DNA from: Flavobacterium sp. UBA7680
Lineage (GTDB): Bacteria > Bacteroidota > Bacteroidia > Flavobacteriales > Flavobacteriaceae
NCBI RefSeq assembly: GCF_002482975.1
Contig: NZ_DLHA01000058.1
Span: forward strand, 190,137 to 254,136
Direction of reading: 5' to 3'
DNA: 64,000 nt
Below, piece by piece: positions 44,140 through 52,670 of the stretch. The translations under genes were made by a program, and so were the position numbers. Position 1 is the stretch's first letter, and each line of letters starts with the position of its first letter. The notes under the pieces were generated by a model. It saw only the letters and a program-made list of their open reading frames with translations. It did no database searches and was not told the DNA's origin.

Positions 44140-45249
44140 TTAAAAAGAGCCGCAGATATTACCGCCTAAAGTAGCTCCTGCATTTGCAGAAATATCAGCT
44201 TTAACAGCTGTTTTATTAAGTTTTACAATCGAATATGGCGGAGTAAAAGCAGTACCGCTTCCGGCTTGATTTCCGGTTGTATTGGTAAAAACGTTATCAG
44301 TTGCCGTAACAGCAGTATAACCGCTCATTAAATCGATAGGAGTTTTTACACCTTCAAAAACGTTGCTTTCTACACGAAGATCAGCTTCAAAACCTGCAGC
44401 AATACATTTATTGCTTACTGTACTGTTAAAGAAGTTGTTTACCAAATGCACTTTTCCAAAACGAACCCTAGGCATTCTTTCTTTACATCCGGGAGCCCAC
44501 CAGCATCTTGCAAAAGTAATTCTCAATTTGCCGCGATCTGCGGTAGCACCATCGCTTGAACCAATTAAGTTTGAATACCTATGATCGTCCGATCCTCCGG
44601 AACCTCCAGCTTTTGGTGGTTTTAGATAATGGAATTTAGAATATGTAACCGAGATATAATCGGATTTGTTTTTGATGTCGAAGTTTCCGTCAACACCATC
44701 TCTAAATTCGCAGTGATCTACCCAAACATTGGTACATTCATCCAGAATTGCGTTGTCCCAGCCATCAGTATCATAAGCTCCGGGACCTTCAAAAATAAGA
44801 TTTCTGATGATTAGATTTTTACATCTTTTAATGTTAATAATTCCAGAAGCATCTTTAGTCTGATTTGTCGAAACCAGTTTTGCACCACTCGCACCATAAA
44901 TAGTTTTACCAGTTTGATCCTGAAATGATAATCGTGTAGTAACTGTAATAGTTCCGGAAACTTTGATCACTTTTACAGAAGTGTTTTCAATAGCCGCTTT
45001 TAATTGAGCGTAAGTTGTAACAGTAGTTTCAGCCGAAGAACCGCCGCCTGTTGTATTTCCGTTTTGAGAAGCCCAGCCCGGAACTTCAGAACAGTTTCCA
45101 ATTTTTGCGGTTAAATTCGTCGTACCTGACTGAATTGTTGTTTCGGTACTTGCTTCTGAATTCGGTGAAGCAATTTCTTCAGAGTTACATGCCGTAAATC
45201 CTAAAGCCAATGTTAGTAAAAACATGGAGAGTGTTGATTGTAATTTCAT
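44140..45249 (-). CDS. Pectate lyase, polysaccharide lyase family 1, lipoprotein
   Basis: 369 residues. Lipoprotein signal ending FTAC with Cys21 lipidated, then a Ser/Thr-rich spacer and a right-handed beta helix (about 75-360). 'WVDHCEFRDGVDGNFDIKN' (with the calcium-site Asp residues) and 'RCWWAPGCKERMPRVRFGKV' (with the catalytic Arg region) are PL1 signatures. It cleaves polygalacturonate by beta-elimination at the cell surface or periplasm. No other pectin genes are adjacent. A LacI-type palindrome lies about 160 bp upstream. Confidence 0.92.
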   Translation of the reverse strand: MKLQSTLSMFLLTLALGFTACNSEEIASPNSEASTETTIQSGTTNLTAKIGNCSEVPGWASQNGNTTGGGSSAETTVTTYAQLKAAIENTSVKVIKVSGTITVTTRLSFQDQTGKTIYGASGAKLVSTNQTKDASGIINIKRCKNLIIRNLIFEGPGAYDTDGWDNAILDECTNVWVDHCEFRDGVDGNFDIKNKSDYISVTYSKFHYLKPPKAGGSGGSDDHRYSNLIGSSDGATADRGKLRITFARCWWAPGCKERMPRVRFGKVHLVNNFFNSTVSNKCIAAGFEADLRVESNVFEGVKTPIDLMSGYTAVTATDNVFTNTTGNQAGSGTAFTPPYSIVKLNKTAVKADISANAGATLGGNICGSF

Positions 45250-45406
45250 AATTTAAGTTTGGTTATTTATAAAAGTTTAACAACACAAATCTGACTATAA
45301 TTTGCAGGAAAAAAGTTGAACAAGTTCAAACTTTTGCAAAAAAATCTATGAAATTCGTTTTTTTAACAGTTGTTAATTTACAAAAATGCATAAATAGTGT
45401 ACATTT

Positions 45407-45422
45407 ACGTAATCGATTACAT
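45407..45422. promoter_or_regulatory. LacI-type operator-like palindrome
   Basis: ACGTAATCGATTACAT with a perfect 12-base core (45409-45420) and central CG, the look of LacI/GalR-family operators. It lies between the pectate lyase and Crp-family genes. No LacI-type regulator is in the window, so the binding protein is inferred to be encoded elsewhere. Confidence 0.45.
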
Positions 45423-45486
45423 TTTTTAAACCCCTAATAAAGAGTGGATTGAAAAAACAAATTTATTTCCAACAAAAACCACAAGC

Positions 45487-46059
45487 ATGTACAACCTACT
45501 AAGAAAAAACATTGAGCGAAAGATCCCGCTCACAGATGAAGAATGGAATATCATTGTTTCAAAAGCTGAACTTATTAAACTTAAAAAAAATCAGTTTCTT
45601 CAAATTCAGGATTCTAATAATAGTTATGAGGGGTTTATTTTAAAAGGTTCATTTAAAACTTACATCTTAAACGAAAACGGAACGGAAACCGTAATTTTCT
45701 TTTCCTTCGAAAATGAATGGATGTGTGATCTGGAAAGTTTCTATCACCAAAAGCCAACGACTTACAATATTAAAGCCATAGAAGACAGCGAAATTTTGGT
45801 TATAAATAAAGCCCAAAAAGCGCAGTTGTTTGCAGAAGTTCCCAAGCTTATTCAGTTTCATGTTTTAATGATTGAGCGTGCCAATGTGGCGATTCAACAA
45901 AGACTTTTGGATGTTTTAAATAAAACTTCAAAACAGCGTTATTTAGATTTTAAAGATCGTTATCCGCAAAAAGTCCAGACCATAAACAACAAAAATCTTT
46001 CATCGTATTTAGGAGTTTCACACGAGTTTTTATCAAAGATTAAGAGAAGGGTTTCTTAA
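45487..46059 (+). CDS. Crp/Fnr-family regulator, non-FNR type
   Basis: 190 residues. A cyclic-nucleotide-binding-like domain (about 10-115; 'FLQIQDSNNSYEGFILKGSFKTYILNENG') and a C-terminal HTH ('NKNLSSYLGVSHEFLSKIKRR'). It lacks the FNR cysteines and most of the cAMP-binding residues, and belongs to the numerous short Bacteroidota regulators of this superfamily. Its signal and targets are unknown. It diverges from the pectate lyase gene. Confidence 0.85.
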   Translation: MYNLLRKNIERKIPLTDEEWNIIVSKAELIKLKKNQFLQIQDSNNSYEGFILKGSFKTYILNENGTETVIFFSFENEWMCDLESFYHQKPTTYNIKAIEDSEILVINKAQKAQLFAEVPKLIQFHVLMIERANVAIQQRLLDVLNKTSKQRYLDFKDRYPQKVQTINNKNLSSYLGVSHEFLSKIKRRVS

Positions 46060-46108
46060 GATGAAAGGGGCAGAGATACAAAGTAACAAAGGTTCAAAGG
46101 TTTTTTTC

Positions 46109-46135
46109 CGTAGAGACGCACAGCAGTGCGTCTAA
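46109..46135. repeat. Single arm of the GTAGAG-GCGCAC element
   Basis: GTAGAGACGCACAGCAGTGC and following TCTAA, nearly identical to the arm at 43957-43982; the partner arm is absent. Confidence 0.75.
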
Positions 46136-46221
46136 CATAAGTTTTTTAGCCACTCCCGATAGCTATCAGGATAAAAGGATTAAAATGATTTTTGTTTCAC
46201 GCAGATTAATTATCCTCAATC

Positions 46222-46350
46222 TTGTCATTTCGACGAAGGAGAAATCTTCGTAAGTAACTCCGCAACGGGATTCCAATCTTTGTAGAGCTTCTTGCGGAGA
46301 TTTGCTTCGCCTATTCGCTGTCGCTCGGGTCTCGTTCCTCGAAATGACAA
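46222..46350. repeat. 'TTGTCATTTCGA' hairpin element, copy 2
   Basis: Left arm CTTGTCATTTCGACGAAGGA (46221-46240), inner AAGTAACTCCGCAACGGGA and CAATCTTTGTAGAGCTTC, right arm CTCGTTCCTCGAAATGACAA. An insertion with TTCGCTGTCGCTCGG lies in the right half. With the arm at 46109 and 'CTTCGTGGCAAAA' motifs it fills the 370-bp gap 46060-46429. Confidence 0.85.
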
Positions 46351-46429
46351 ACTGTATGGAAACTTTGCGACTTGCAAGATTAAAAAAAAAACTTAGTGTC
46401 CTCGTGCCTTCGTGGCAAAACAACTTCTT

Positions 46430-46978
46430 TTAAAAATCCAATATCCCAAAAAGGCATTCATTAGAAAAATGAAGCATTATATTTTCCTTTTTTTGATTTT
46501 CAATGACTAATAAATCATAAGGTTCCAGATTATATGACTTCTCATTAATTTTAATAACTGTTGTATCTAAAGAAAACAAAATTATTACTTGAGCATTACA
46601 AATCTGATTACTATTCGCTATTCTCAGTTTGTGATGGTCTATTTTTTCAGAAACCATCCAATTAAAATCAACACCATTTGTATAAGAAGCCACTTCATCA
46701 TCCGAATTAAATTCTATGATTTCATACTTATCATATACTTTTTTTTCTTTGTTTACCTCAATCTCTAAGTCGTTATCAAGCATAACTAAGTATCGGTAAT
46801 AGCCCTTAAATTTGGTAAACACTGAAGGCACTTCCTCTATTGTAGCACTGCTAATTCTGAATACAAAATCTCTATCCGTATAGTTTGCTGTTTTCGGATA
46901 TATCATATATTCATATGTCAATCCGCCACTCCAAATAGAAGCTTTACTATCTTTTTTAGACAAAAGACTTATTTTCAT
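46430..46978 (-). CDS. HutD/Ves family protein
   Basis: 182 residues. 'SIWSGGLTYEYMIYP' (about 14-28), 'DFVFRISSATIEEVPSVFTKFKGYYRYLVMLD' (about 37-68) are the HutD/Ves cupin-like signatures. HutD is associated with histidine utilisation in some bacteria and Ves with cold stress in E. coli; neither is proven as an enzyme. The hutH gene is 10 kb away on the other strand, so a shared operon is excluded. Confidence 0.82.
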   Translation of the reverse strand: MKISLLSKKDSKASIWSGGLTYEYMIYPKTANYTDRDFVFRISSATIEEVPSVFTKFKGYYRYLVMLDNDLEIEVNKEKKVYDKYEIIEFNSDDEVASYTNGVDFNWMVSEKIDHHKLRIANSNQICNAQVIILFSLDTTVIKINEKSYNLEPYDLLVIENQKKENIMLHFSNECLFGILDF

Positions 46979-47109
46979 TTATTGAATATTTTATAAGATT
47001 TCAAAGTATCTAAGATCCATATTTAATCTTCTTTTAAATGAACTTATATTACTTATATGGTAAAAAAGAAAAAACTTTGTGTCTTTGTGCCTTCGTGGCA
47101 AAAAAAAAC

Positions 47110-47616
47110 TTAAATCTTTTTCTCTAAAAATATAAACTCCAAAGGCTTATCTGAAATATTAATATGAATTTCACTTGGAGGAAAAGGTTCTCTTTCTCCA
47201 GTTTCAACATAACCATGACGTTTGTACCACGCAATAAGCTCAGAACGAACCGAAACAACTGTCATAATAATACTAGGCAATCCTAAAGCTTTAGCACGAA
47301 TTTCGGCTTCTGCCAGCAATTTTTTCCCAATTCCGCCATTTTGTAATACAGGCGAAACGGTCAGCATTCCTAAATACAACTGATGCTCTTTCTTTACCAA
47401 TAAAGCCGTACCAATTATTTGGTTATTTTCTGTGAATTTTAAAAATGTATTTTTAGGATCTAAAATAATTTCGGTTAATTCCTCTTCAGTTGTTCTTTTT
47501 CCTTCTAATAAATGTGCTTCTGTAGTCCAGCCTTTTTTAGAAGTTTCTCCTCTGTATGCAGAGTTTATTAAAGTTAATAATGCAGGAATGTCTTCAAGAG
47601 TTGATTTTGTAATCAT
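47110..47616 (-). CDS. GNAT family N-acetyltransferase
   Basis: 168 residues. The acetyl-CoA loop 'VSPVLQNGGIGKKLLAEAE' (about 87-105) and the C-terminal 'AWYKRHGYVETG' (about 129-140) are GNAT motifs. The substrate cannot be told. The upstream gene (HutD-like) is separated by a 'CTTCGTGGCAAAA' repeat fragment. Confidence 0.9.
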   Translation of the reverse strand: MITKSTLEDIPALLTLINSAYRGETSKKGWTTEAHLLEGKRTTEEELTEIILDPKNTFLKFTENNQIIGTALLVKKEHQLYLGMLTVSPVLQNGGIGKKLLAEAEIRAKALGLPSIIMTVVSVRSELIAWYKRHGYVETGEREPFPPSEIHINISDKPLEFIFLEKKI

Positions 47617-47646
47617 TATGTTTTAATGTGATTTTGTTTTATAAAA

Positions 47647-47750
47647 ATTGAATTGCCTCCGGCTTTAGCTGGAGAAACAAAATTACATTAGAAAATGACT
47701 TTAGCCTAAATCTTTAACGTTTTTTGGCTAAAGCCGAATTTGTCAATTTA
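47647..47750. repeat. CTTTAGCTGGAG / TTGGCTAAAGCC inverted repeat
   Basis: CTCCGGCTTTAGCTGGAG (47657-47674) faces GGCTAAAGCCGAA (47726-47738), with an inner TTTAGCCTAAATC. A known kind of recurrent intergenic element in flavobacteria. Confidence 0.6.
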
Positions 47751-47839
47751 TATCAATTATGAAAAGCGTATCTTACAAAAGCTAATTTGTTTTTTACCGA
47801 AATTAATTTTCGTTTAAGAATTTTAAATATCTTTGAATT

Positions 47840-48229
47840 ATGAGTACAGCAATAAAACCAAAACATATCGGCAGAAATATAAGCCGTATCAGAGAGCTTA
47901 AAGATATGAAACAGGAAGCACTAGCACAAGCTTTAGGGACAAGTCAGCAGACTATTTCAGCTATTGAAAACAGCGAAACTGTCGAAGAACAAAAACTAAT
48001 TGAGATAGCAAATGCTCTTGGAGTTTCTGTTGAAGCAATTAAGAACTTTTCAGAAGAAGCGGTTTTTAATATTATTGGAAATACTTTTCAAGATCACGGA
48101 AATATAACGACGGGTAATTACGGTTGTACTTTTAATCCTTTAGATAAAGTTGTTGAACTTTACGAACGTTTGGTGCAAGCTGAAAAAGATAAGGTTGAGT
48201 ATTTGGAGAAGTTATTGAACGGGAAATAA
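47840..48229 (+). CDS. XRE-type helix-turn-helix protein
   Basis: 129 residues. The HTH spans about 11-65 ('ISRIRELKDMKQEALAQALGTSQQTISAIENSETV'). A linker and a C-terminal coiled-coil-like segment ('LYERLVQAEKDKVEYLEKLLNG') follow, probably for dimerisation. Such proteins are common in flavobacteria. It is convergent with the HEPN-motif gene, sharing a terminator; whether it regulates the neighbours is unknown. Confidence 0.88.
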   Translation: MSTAIKPKHIGRNISRIRELKDMKQEALAQALGTSQQTISAIENSETVEEQKLIEIANALGVSVEAIKNFSEEAVFNIIGNTFQDHGNITTGNYGCTFNPLDKVVELYERLVQAEKDKVEYLEKLLNGK

Positions 48230-48254
48230 TCCTTTTTTGAAGATATATTAAAAT

Positions 48255-48286
48255 AAAAAGAGACCTTCACAAAAGGTCTTTTTTTT
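48255..48286. terminator. Bidirectional terminator
   Basis: Stem AGACCTT / AAGGTCT with loop CACAA, A run before and T run after; lies between convergent genes. Confidence 0.85.
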
Positions 48287-48300
48287 ATATAATAGCCTTT

Positions 48301-48993
48301 TTAACGAATAACTGTTTTAGACATACTTTTTGTATTCTTCTTTGATGACAAATTCCAATGTTGTGATTTTGAAATGAATGATTCTAGTTCTTGAAATTTG
48401 CTGTAATAGTAATTGTAATGAGCTTTGTCAGGAGACTCAATTAAATCCTCAATTATTGAAATTAGTTTTTTATTTATTTGAAATAATCTATAAATATACA
48501 CAACATCTAAATTATCAATCTTTGTGGTCAAATCGATATTTAGCGCAGTGTTTTTACTGTTCAAAGCAACTGTAATCTGACCGTGTGCAATTTTGTTTCT
48601 AATAATACTTGGGTCTACAATATATTTAAGTACAATTCTTTTTAATTCTAGACTTTTATTTGGAATTTCAGAACCTTTGGAGAAAGTATTGAATTTTAAG
48701 AAAGCTAGTTCTATTGTTTTATACCATTTCTCTTGAATACTTGCCTGTTTAAGAATTTCATCTATATATTTTTGTTCAAAACCATAAGGAGTTAATATCA
48801 TTTTCATGAAACTTGATTCTGAATAAGTTGAATATAAGAGAGCATATAATTTTGTTTGAACGTTAAGAGTATTTGTTTTATTCTCTTTAATTGCTCTATT
48901 TATTGTTCTTCTTATTTCATTTTCTGCAGTAAGATAATCAGTAGTATTTACAACATATGCTTTGTAAAAATCTAGGGTGTTTGGGTCTGGCAT
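48301..48993 (-). CDS. HEPN-motif hypothetical protein
   Basis: 230 residues, nearly all helical. 'SIIRNKIAHGQ' contains the R-x4-H motif (Arg132 and His137) of HEPN domains, many of which are RNases in toxin-antitoxin and defence systems. The protein has no membrane segment. It sits in an A+T-rich patch with a tRNA-like remnant and a PD-(D/E)xK protein gene on the same strand, so an accessory or defence role is inferred. No antitoxin-like small gene is next to it. I cannot name a family beyond HEPN. Confidence 0.75.
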   Translation of the reverse strand: MPDPNTLDFYKAYVVNTTDYLTAENEIRRTINRAIKENKTNTLNVQTKLYALLYSTYSESSFMKMILTPYGFEQKYIDEILKQASIQEKWYKTIELAFLKFNTFSKGSEIPNKSLELKRIVLKYIVDPSIIRNKIAHGQITVALNSKNTALNIDLTTKIDNLDVVYIYRLFQINKKLISIIEDLIESPDKAHYNYYYSKFQELESFISKSQHWNLSSKKNTKSMSKTVIR

Positions 48994-49050
48994 ATTTTAT
49001 TTAATTAGCTGATTTGCCAGTTTATGAAATCTAAAAAAAGTAGTATCTCA

Positions 49051-49121
49051 TAAACCGGCAGGAATCGAACCTGCGACCTCTTGATTTCTCAAGCGCTCTA
49101 ACCTTGCTGAGCTACGATTGC
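49051..49121 (-). pseudogene. tRNA-like gene lacking its anticodon
   Basis: On the minus strand: acceptor strand, a D arm (GCTC-AGCAAGGTTA-GAGC), an anticodon arm CTTGA-GAAA-TCAAG with a 4-base loop instead of 7, variable AGGTC, a T arm GCAGG-TTCGATT-CCTGC and the acceptor 3' strand. The whole is 71 bases, exactly three short, and the missing bases fall in the anticodon loop. The two outer acceptor pairs do not match and no CCA follows. It is probably a decayed tRNA. The surrounding gap 48994-49339 holds nothing else I can recognise. Confidence 0.75.
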
Positions 49122-49339
49122 GTTGTAAATATAAAAATATATTTTGAATATCTACTTTTTTCTTAAGCTTACCATTAACGCTTTGTTACTGCAATTGCTA
49201 GGGTGAGTGTCCCGCTGGTGGGTGTGTAGAATATGTTTTGAATTTATTTGTGTTAACGATAGGTATGATTACGATAGAGAGTGATGTATTAGAATGAAAA
49301 GAATCTTATTAAGATCTCTTTTTTATTCTTTTCTAGACT

Positions 49340-51025
49340 TTATTTTAAATCAAGTTTCTGAATATAATTTTCAATATAAGATGGTTGATTTTTAAAATTA
49401 GTCTGATCAAATTTTCTTGCAACAAAGAGAGAGAAAGAAATAGAAGTATTAAGATACTTTTGCCTAAATTCTTCCTTACTTTTAATAATAGTTGGTCTTA
49501 TAAATTCAAAATATTTGTTAATCATTATTTCTAATCCGTACTCTCCTCTCTTTCTAAAATGCTCTTGATATAAAATTAAAGTATCAATATTAATAATAAC
49601 AAGATCATTTATTTTGGAAATTTCTTTCGTATTGAAGTTCTCTCTAATCTCATTTCTAAACCATATATTTATTAATCTGTTTAATTCAGGAGTATCAAAT
49701 TGTCTATCGTGAACAACTAATATTGGATAGATATTTAGATGCTCTATGTTATAGTTGTTGTCTATTTTTGTGTAATAAATACTAAATAATCTTTTTATAT
49801 TTTCAATTATTTGCAATATTGCTTTTTTGTCTTTACCGTGTTTTAAAAACTTCTCTTTTAACGATTCTGATAAAATTGAAAAATCTCTGGATTGTTTTAC
49901 TTTTCCTTTTAAAATTACGTCTTTACTTTCAAATAGAAGTATTTTATTTTTAAATCTTACATAATAGTCAGGTTCTGCTGAATATCCATTTTTTTTAAAA
50001 TCTTCTCCTCTAAATTTAATCCATTTATTATTATTTGGGAAACATTTGTCTAAAGTGTTGTATAATAAAACCTGCTCAGAAAAATGATCACAATAAATTG
50101 ATCGAAAATCTTTTACTTGTAATTCTTTTGGCAAACTTACATTGATCTTTAAACTGAATTCAAAAACAACACTTTTAAATATTCGTTCAACTAAAAATAA
50201 TTTACTGAGAATAATAAATGTTTTTTCGTCAATTTTTAAAATTGGATTACTTCTCAAACTTACAAAATCAGGTAATTCATTGTAATCAATTGAAACTGTA
50301 AATAAATTTATAAAGTTTGAATTTATTTCAAAATTAGCATCTTCTTCAAGTTGAATTTCAGAATATGTTTCATCATTATGATTAATTACAGGTATAATCA
50401 GATTTAATAAATTTCTTGTCCATTCTTTCCATGTTTTGCAGTTATATGTTGAAAGGAATAAGGAAAGGTGAGACGCAAGCTTTGGTTCGTTTTCAATAAA
50501 TTGAAAAAAATCAATAGCCTTTATAAATTGAGTTAAAAAAACTTCGTTCAGAATATAATTTTGTAAATCATGGTCATGATACGCCATTATAAGTAAAGAT
50601 GCGCTTAGGTGTTCATCAGAACCATTTTGTGGCAGCTTATCTTTTCCTGCTTTTTCAATTTTATCCTGTTCGGAATTTAATAAAAGATATGTTTTAAATA
50701 GGCGTAATTCAAATTCGTCCGTATCAATAATTACATCTGTTTTTATATCTTCTTTTTCATATATATAATTCAATAATTTTAAACTACTGAAAATATTTAG
50801 AATTGATGTGTTTGTAGGAGTTATAGGAATCAAATTTAATTTATGTAAAGGATTTCTAAACCAATTATTTATTGTTTCGATGGAATCCTTTTCTGTTCTG
50901 GATTTATTTGTTATATAACTTACGGCTCTTAATAAATCCAATTTATTTAAAGGTTCTATTAAATCTTGAATATTATCATTTTCATTGAAGAAGCTTTCAT
51001 AGTTTAATCGAAGTCTCATTTCCAT
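49340..51025 (-). CDS. PD-(D/E)xK nuclease-motif hypothetical protein
   Basis: 561 residues, Lys/Asn/Ile-rich, no membrane segment. A helical N-terminal half is followed by a restriction-like core: possible motif-I Glu317, then Asp353 in 'EPDYYV' and Glu366-x-Lys368 in 'LLFESKD', i.e. D-x12-ExK, with hydrophobic strands around them. That is the active-site pattern of PD-(D/E)xK nucleases. I recognise no known family and no neighbouring helicase, methylase or reverse transcriptase. Start at Met1 or Met3. Nuclease activity is inferred from the motif. Confidence 0.7.
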   Translation of the reverse strand: MEMRLRLNYESFFNENDNIQDLIEPLNKLDLLRAVSYITNKSRTEKDSIETINNWFRNPLHKLNLIPITPTNTSILNIFSSLKLLNYIYEKEDIKTDVIIDTDEFELRLFKTYLLLNSEQDKIEKAGKDKLPQNGSDEHLSASLLIMAYHDHDLQNYILNEVFLTQFIKAIDFFQFIENEPKLASHLSLFLSTYNCKTWKEWTRNLLNLIIPVINHNDETYSEIQLEEDANFEINSNFINLFTVSIDYNELPDFVSLRSNPILKIDEKTFIILSKLFLVERIFKSVVFEFSLKINVSLPKELQVKDFRSIYCDHFSEQVLLYNTLDKCFPNNNKWIKFRGEDFKKNGYSAEPDYYVRFKNKILLFESKDVILKGKVKQSRDFSILSESLKEKFLKHGKDKKAILQIIENIKRLFSIYYTKIDNNYNIEHLNIYPILVVHDRQFDTPELNRLINIWFRNEIRENFNTKEISKINDLVIINIDTLILYQEHFRKRGEYGLEIMINKYFEFIRPTIIKSKEEFRQKYLNTSISFSLFVARKFDQTNFKNQPSYIENYIQKLDLK

Positions 51026-51108
51026 AATTTTTTAAATAAATTGGTTATATAATTTAAAGATATATTTTAATTAATAATTATTTCTGAACCTTATATTTAT
51101 AAAAGAAT

Positions 51109-51152
51109 AAAGCCACAAATTACAGTTTTAAAATGTTGTAATCTGCGGCTTT
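51109..51152 (-). terminator. Terminator after thrC
   Basis: Arms AAAGCCACAAATTACA and TGTAATCTGCGGCTTT (51109-51124, 51137-51152), imperfect at two positions, with modest T-richness on the minus strand. Confidence 0.6.
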
Positions 51153-51174
51153 AAATTTTTTATTTTATAAAAAA

Positions 51175-52464
51175 TTACCCCAAGAAATCCTTCAACTCTT
51201 CATAAGTTCCAATCTTCACACTAACTTTCTCCTCATTAATAACACTCTCAATTTGTGTCGGAATCGGAAGTGTAATTCCCAAAGCAGGTTCAACAACATC
51301 TAAAAACTTAATAGGATGCGCCGTTTCTAAGAAAACACCAATTGCATTGCTATGTTTCTCCAATTCTTTTTTCAAACCTAAATAACCAACAGCACCGTGC
51401 GGTTCTGCGATATAACCGTCTGTGTTATAAATTTTCTTTAGAGCTTCAAGAGTTTCTTCATCGGTATAACTATAAGAAGAGAAATCTTTTTCGAAAGCTT
51501 TTAAGTCATTATTGTACAATTCCTGAATTCTAATAAAGTTACTTGGATTTCCAACATCCATTGCGTTAGAAATTGTTGCTTTAGAAGGTTTAGGGTCGTA
51601 TTTTCCGTTTTCTAAGAATCTTGGTACCGTGTCGTTTACGTTTGTAGACGCTACAAAATGTTCAATTGGTAAACCTAATTTCTTTGCCATAATTCCGGCG
51701 CAGATATTCCCGAAATTTCCGCTTGGACAAGAAAAAACTAAAGGTTTGTTTTGGCTTTTCAATGCTTTGTAAGCAAAGAAGAAATAAAACATTTGCGGTA
51801 ACCAGCGCGCAATATTAATTGAGTTTGCCGAAGTAAGGTTTTTGTGCGCTAAAGTTTCATCTAAAAATGCTTTTTTTACCATATCCTGACAATCGTCAAA
51901 AACACCGTCAACTTCCAGCGCTTTAATGTTTTGCCCTAAAGTAGTCAATTGTTTTTCCTGAATATCGCTCACTTTTCCTGACGGATATAAAATGACAACA
52001 TCAACGCCGTCAACGCCTAAAAATCCGCTGGCAACGGCTCCGCCCGTATCTCCGGAAGTTGCTACTAAAACGGTGTTTTTAGCGTCTTTTTTGTCTTTAT
52101 TGAAATATCCCAGACAACGTGACATAAAACGCGCTCCAACGTCTTTAAATGCCATTGTAGGGCCGTGAAATAATTCTAACGAATAGATTCCGTTTTCAAC
52201 TTTCACAACCGGAAAATCAAAAACTAAAGTATCTGCAATGATTTCTTTTAATGTTGAAGCCGGAATTTCATCGCCAACGAATTGTTTTATGGCTTCAAAA
52301 GCAATTTCTTCGTGGCTTAAACTTTCGATTTTATCAAAAAATGATGAATCTAAAGCGGTGATATTTTCTGGGAAATATAATCCTTTATCACTCGCTAATC
52401 CTTGTATTACGGCTTCCTGAAAAGAAACTTTTGGGGCATTATGGTTTAAACTGTAGTATTTCAT
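51175..52464 (-). CDS. thrC: Threonine synthase
   Basis: 429 residues. 'ASDKGLYFPE' (24-33), the PLP lysine Lys107 in 'AFKDVG' and 'ATSGDTGGAVASGF' (phosphate loop) mark ThrC of the E. coli-like type. It converts O-phosphohomoserine to threonine. Third gene of thrA-thrB-thrC on the minus strand, but a repeat-filled gap of almost 400 bp separates it from thrB. Confidence 0.96.
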   Translation of the reverse strand: MKYYSLNHNAPKVSFQEAVIQGLASDKGLYFPENITALDSSFFDKIESLSHEEIAFEAIKQFVGDEIPASTLKEIIADTLVFDFPVVKVENGIYSLELFHGPTMAFKDVGARFMSRCLGYFNKDKKDAKNTVLVATSGDTGGAVASGFLGVDGVDVVILYPSGKVSDIQEKQLTTLGQNIKALEVDGVFDDCQDMVKKAFLDETLAHKNLTSANSINIARWLPQMFYFFFAYKALKSQNKPLVFSCPSGNFGNICAGIMAKKLGLPIEHFVASTNVNDTVPRFLENGKYDPKPSKATISNAMDVGNPSNFIRIQELYNNDLKAFEKDFSSYSYTDEETLEALKKIYNTDGYIAEPHGAVGYLGLKKELEKHSNAIGVFLETAHPIKFLDVVEPALGITLPIPTQIESVINEEKVSVKIGTYEELKDFLG

Positions 52465-52515
52465 TTTGATATTTTGATATTTTGATATTTTAGATTTTAG
52501 ATTTTAGATTTTTGG
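52465..52515. repeat. TGATATTT / TTTAGATTTTAGA microsatellite
   Basis: Several copies of ATATTTTGAT then of TAGATTTT, directly upstream of thrC, in the gap 52465-52858. Confidence 0.7.
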
Positions 52516-52566
52516 AGGAAATTCCAAATTTTAAATTCCAAATTCCAATAGTTATGTTCGGTTTTC

Positions 52567-52670
52567 TTGTCATTTCGACGAAGGAGAAATCTCCGCAAGT
52601 AACTCCGCAATGAGAGTCAAATCTTTGTCGAGCTTCTTGTGGAGATTTCTCCTTTCAGTCGAAATGACAA
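52567..52670. repeat. 'TTGTCATTTCGA' hairpin element, copy 3
   Basis: Left arm TTGTCATTTCGACGAAGGAG (52567-52586) and right arm CTCCTTTCAGTCGAAATGAC with following AA (52649-52670), with the inner AAGTAACTCCGCAATGAGA and AATCTTTGTCGAGCTTC. A further right-arm fragment, CTCGTTCCTCGAAATGACAA, lies at 52750-52769. Confidence 0.85.
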
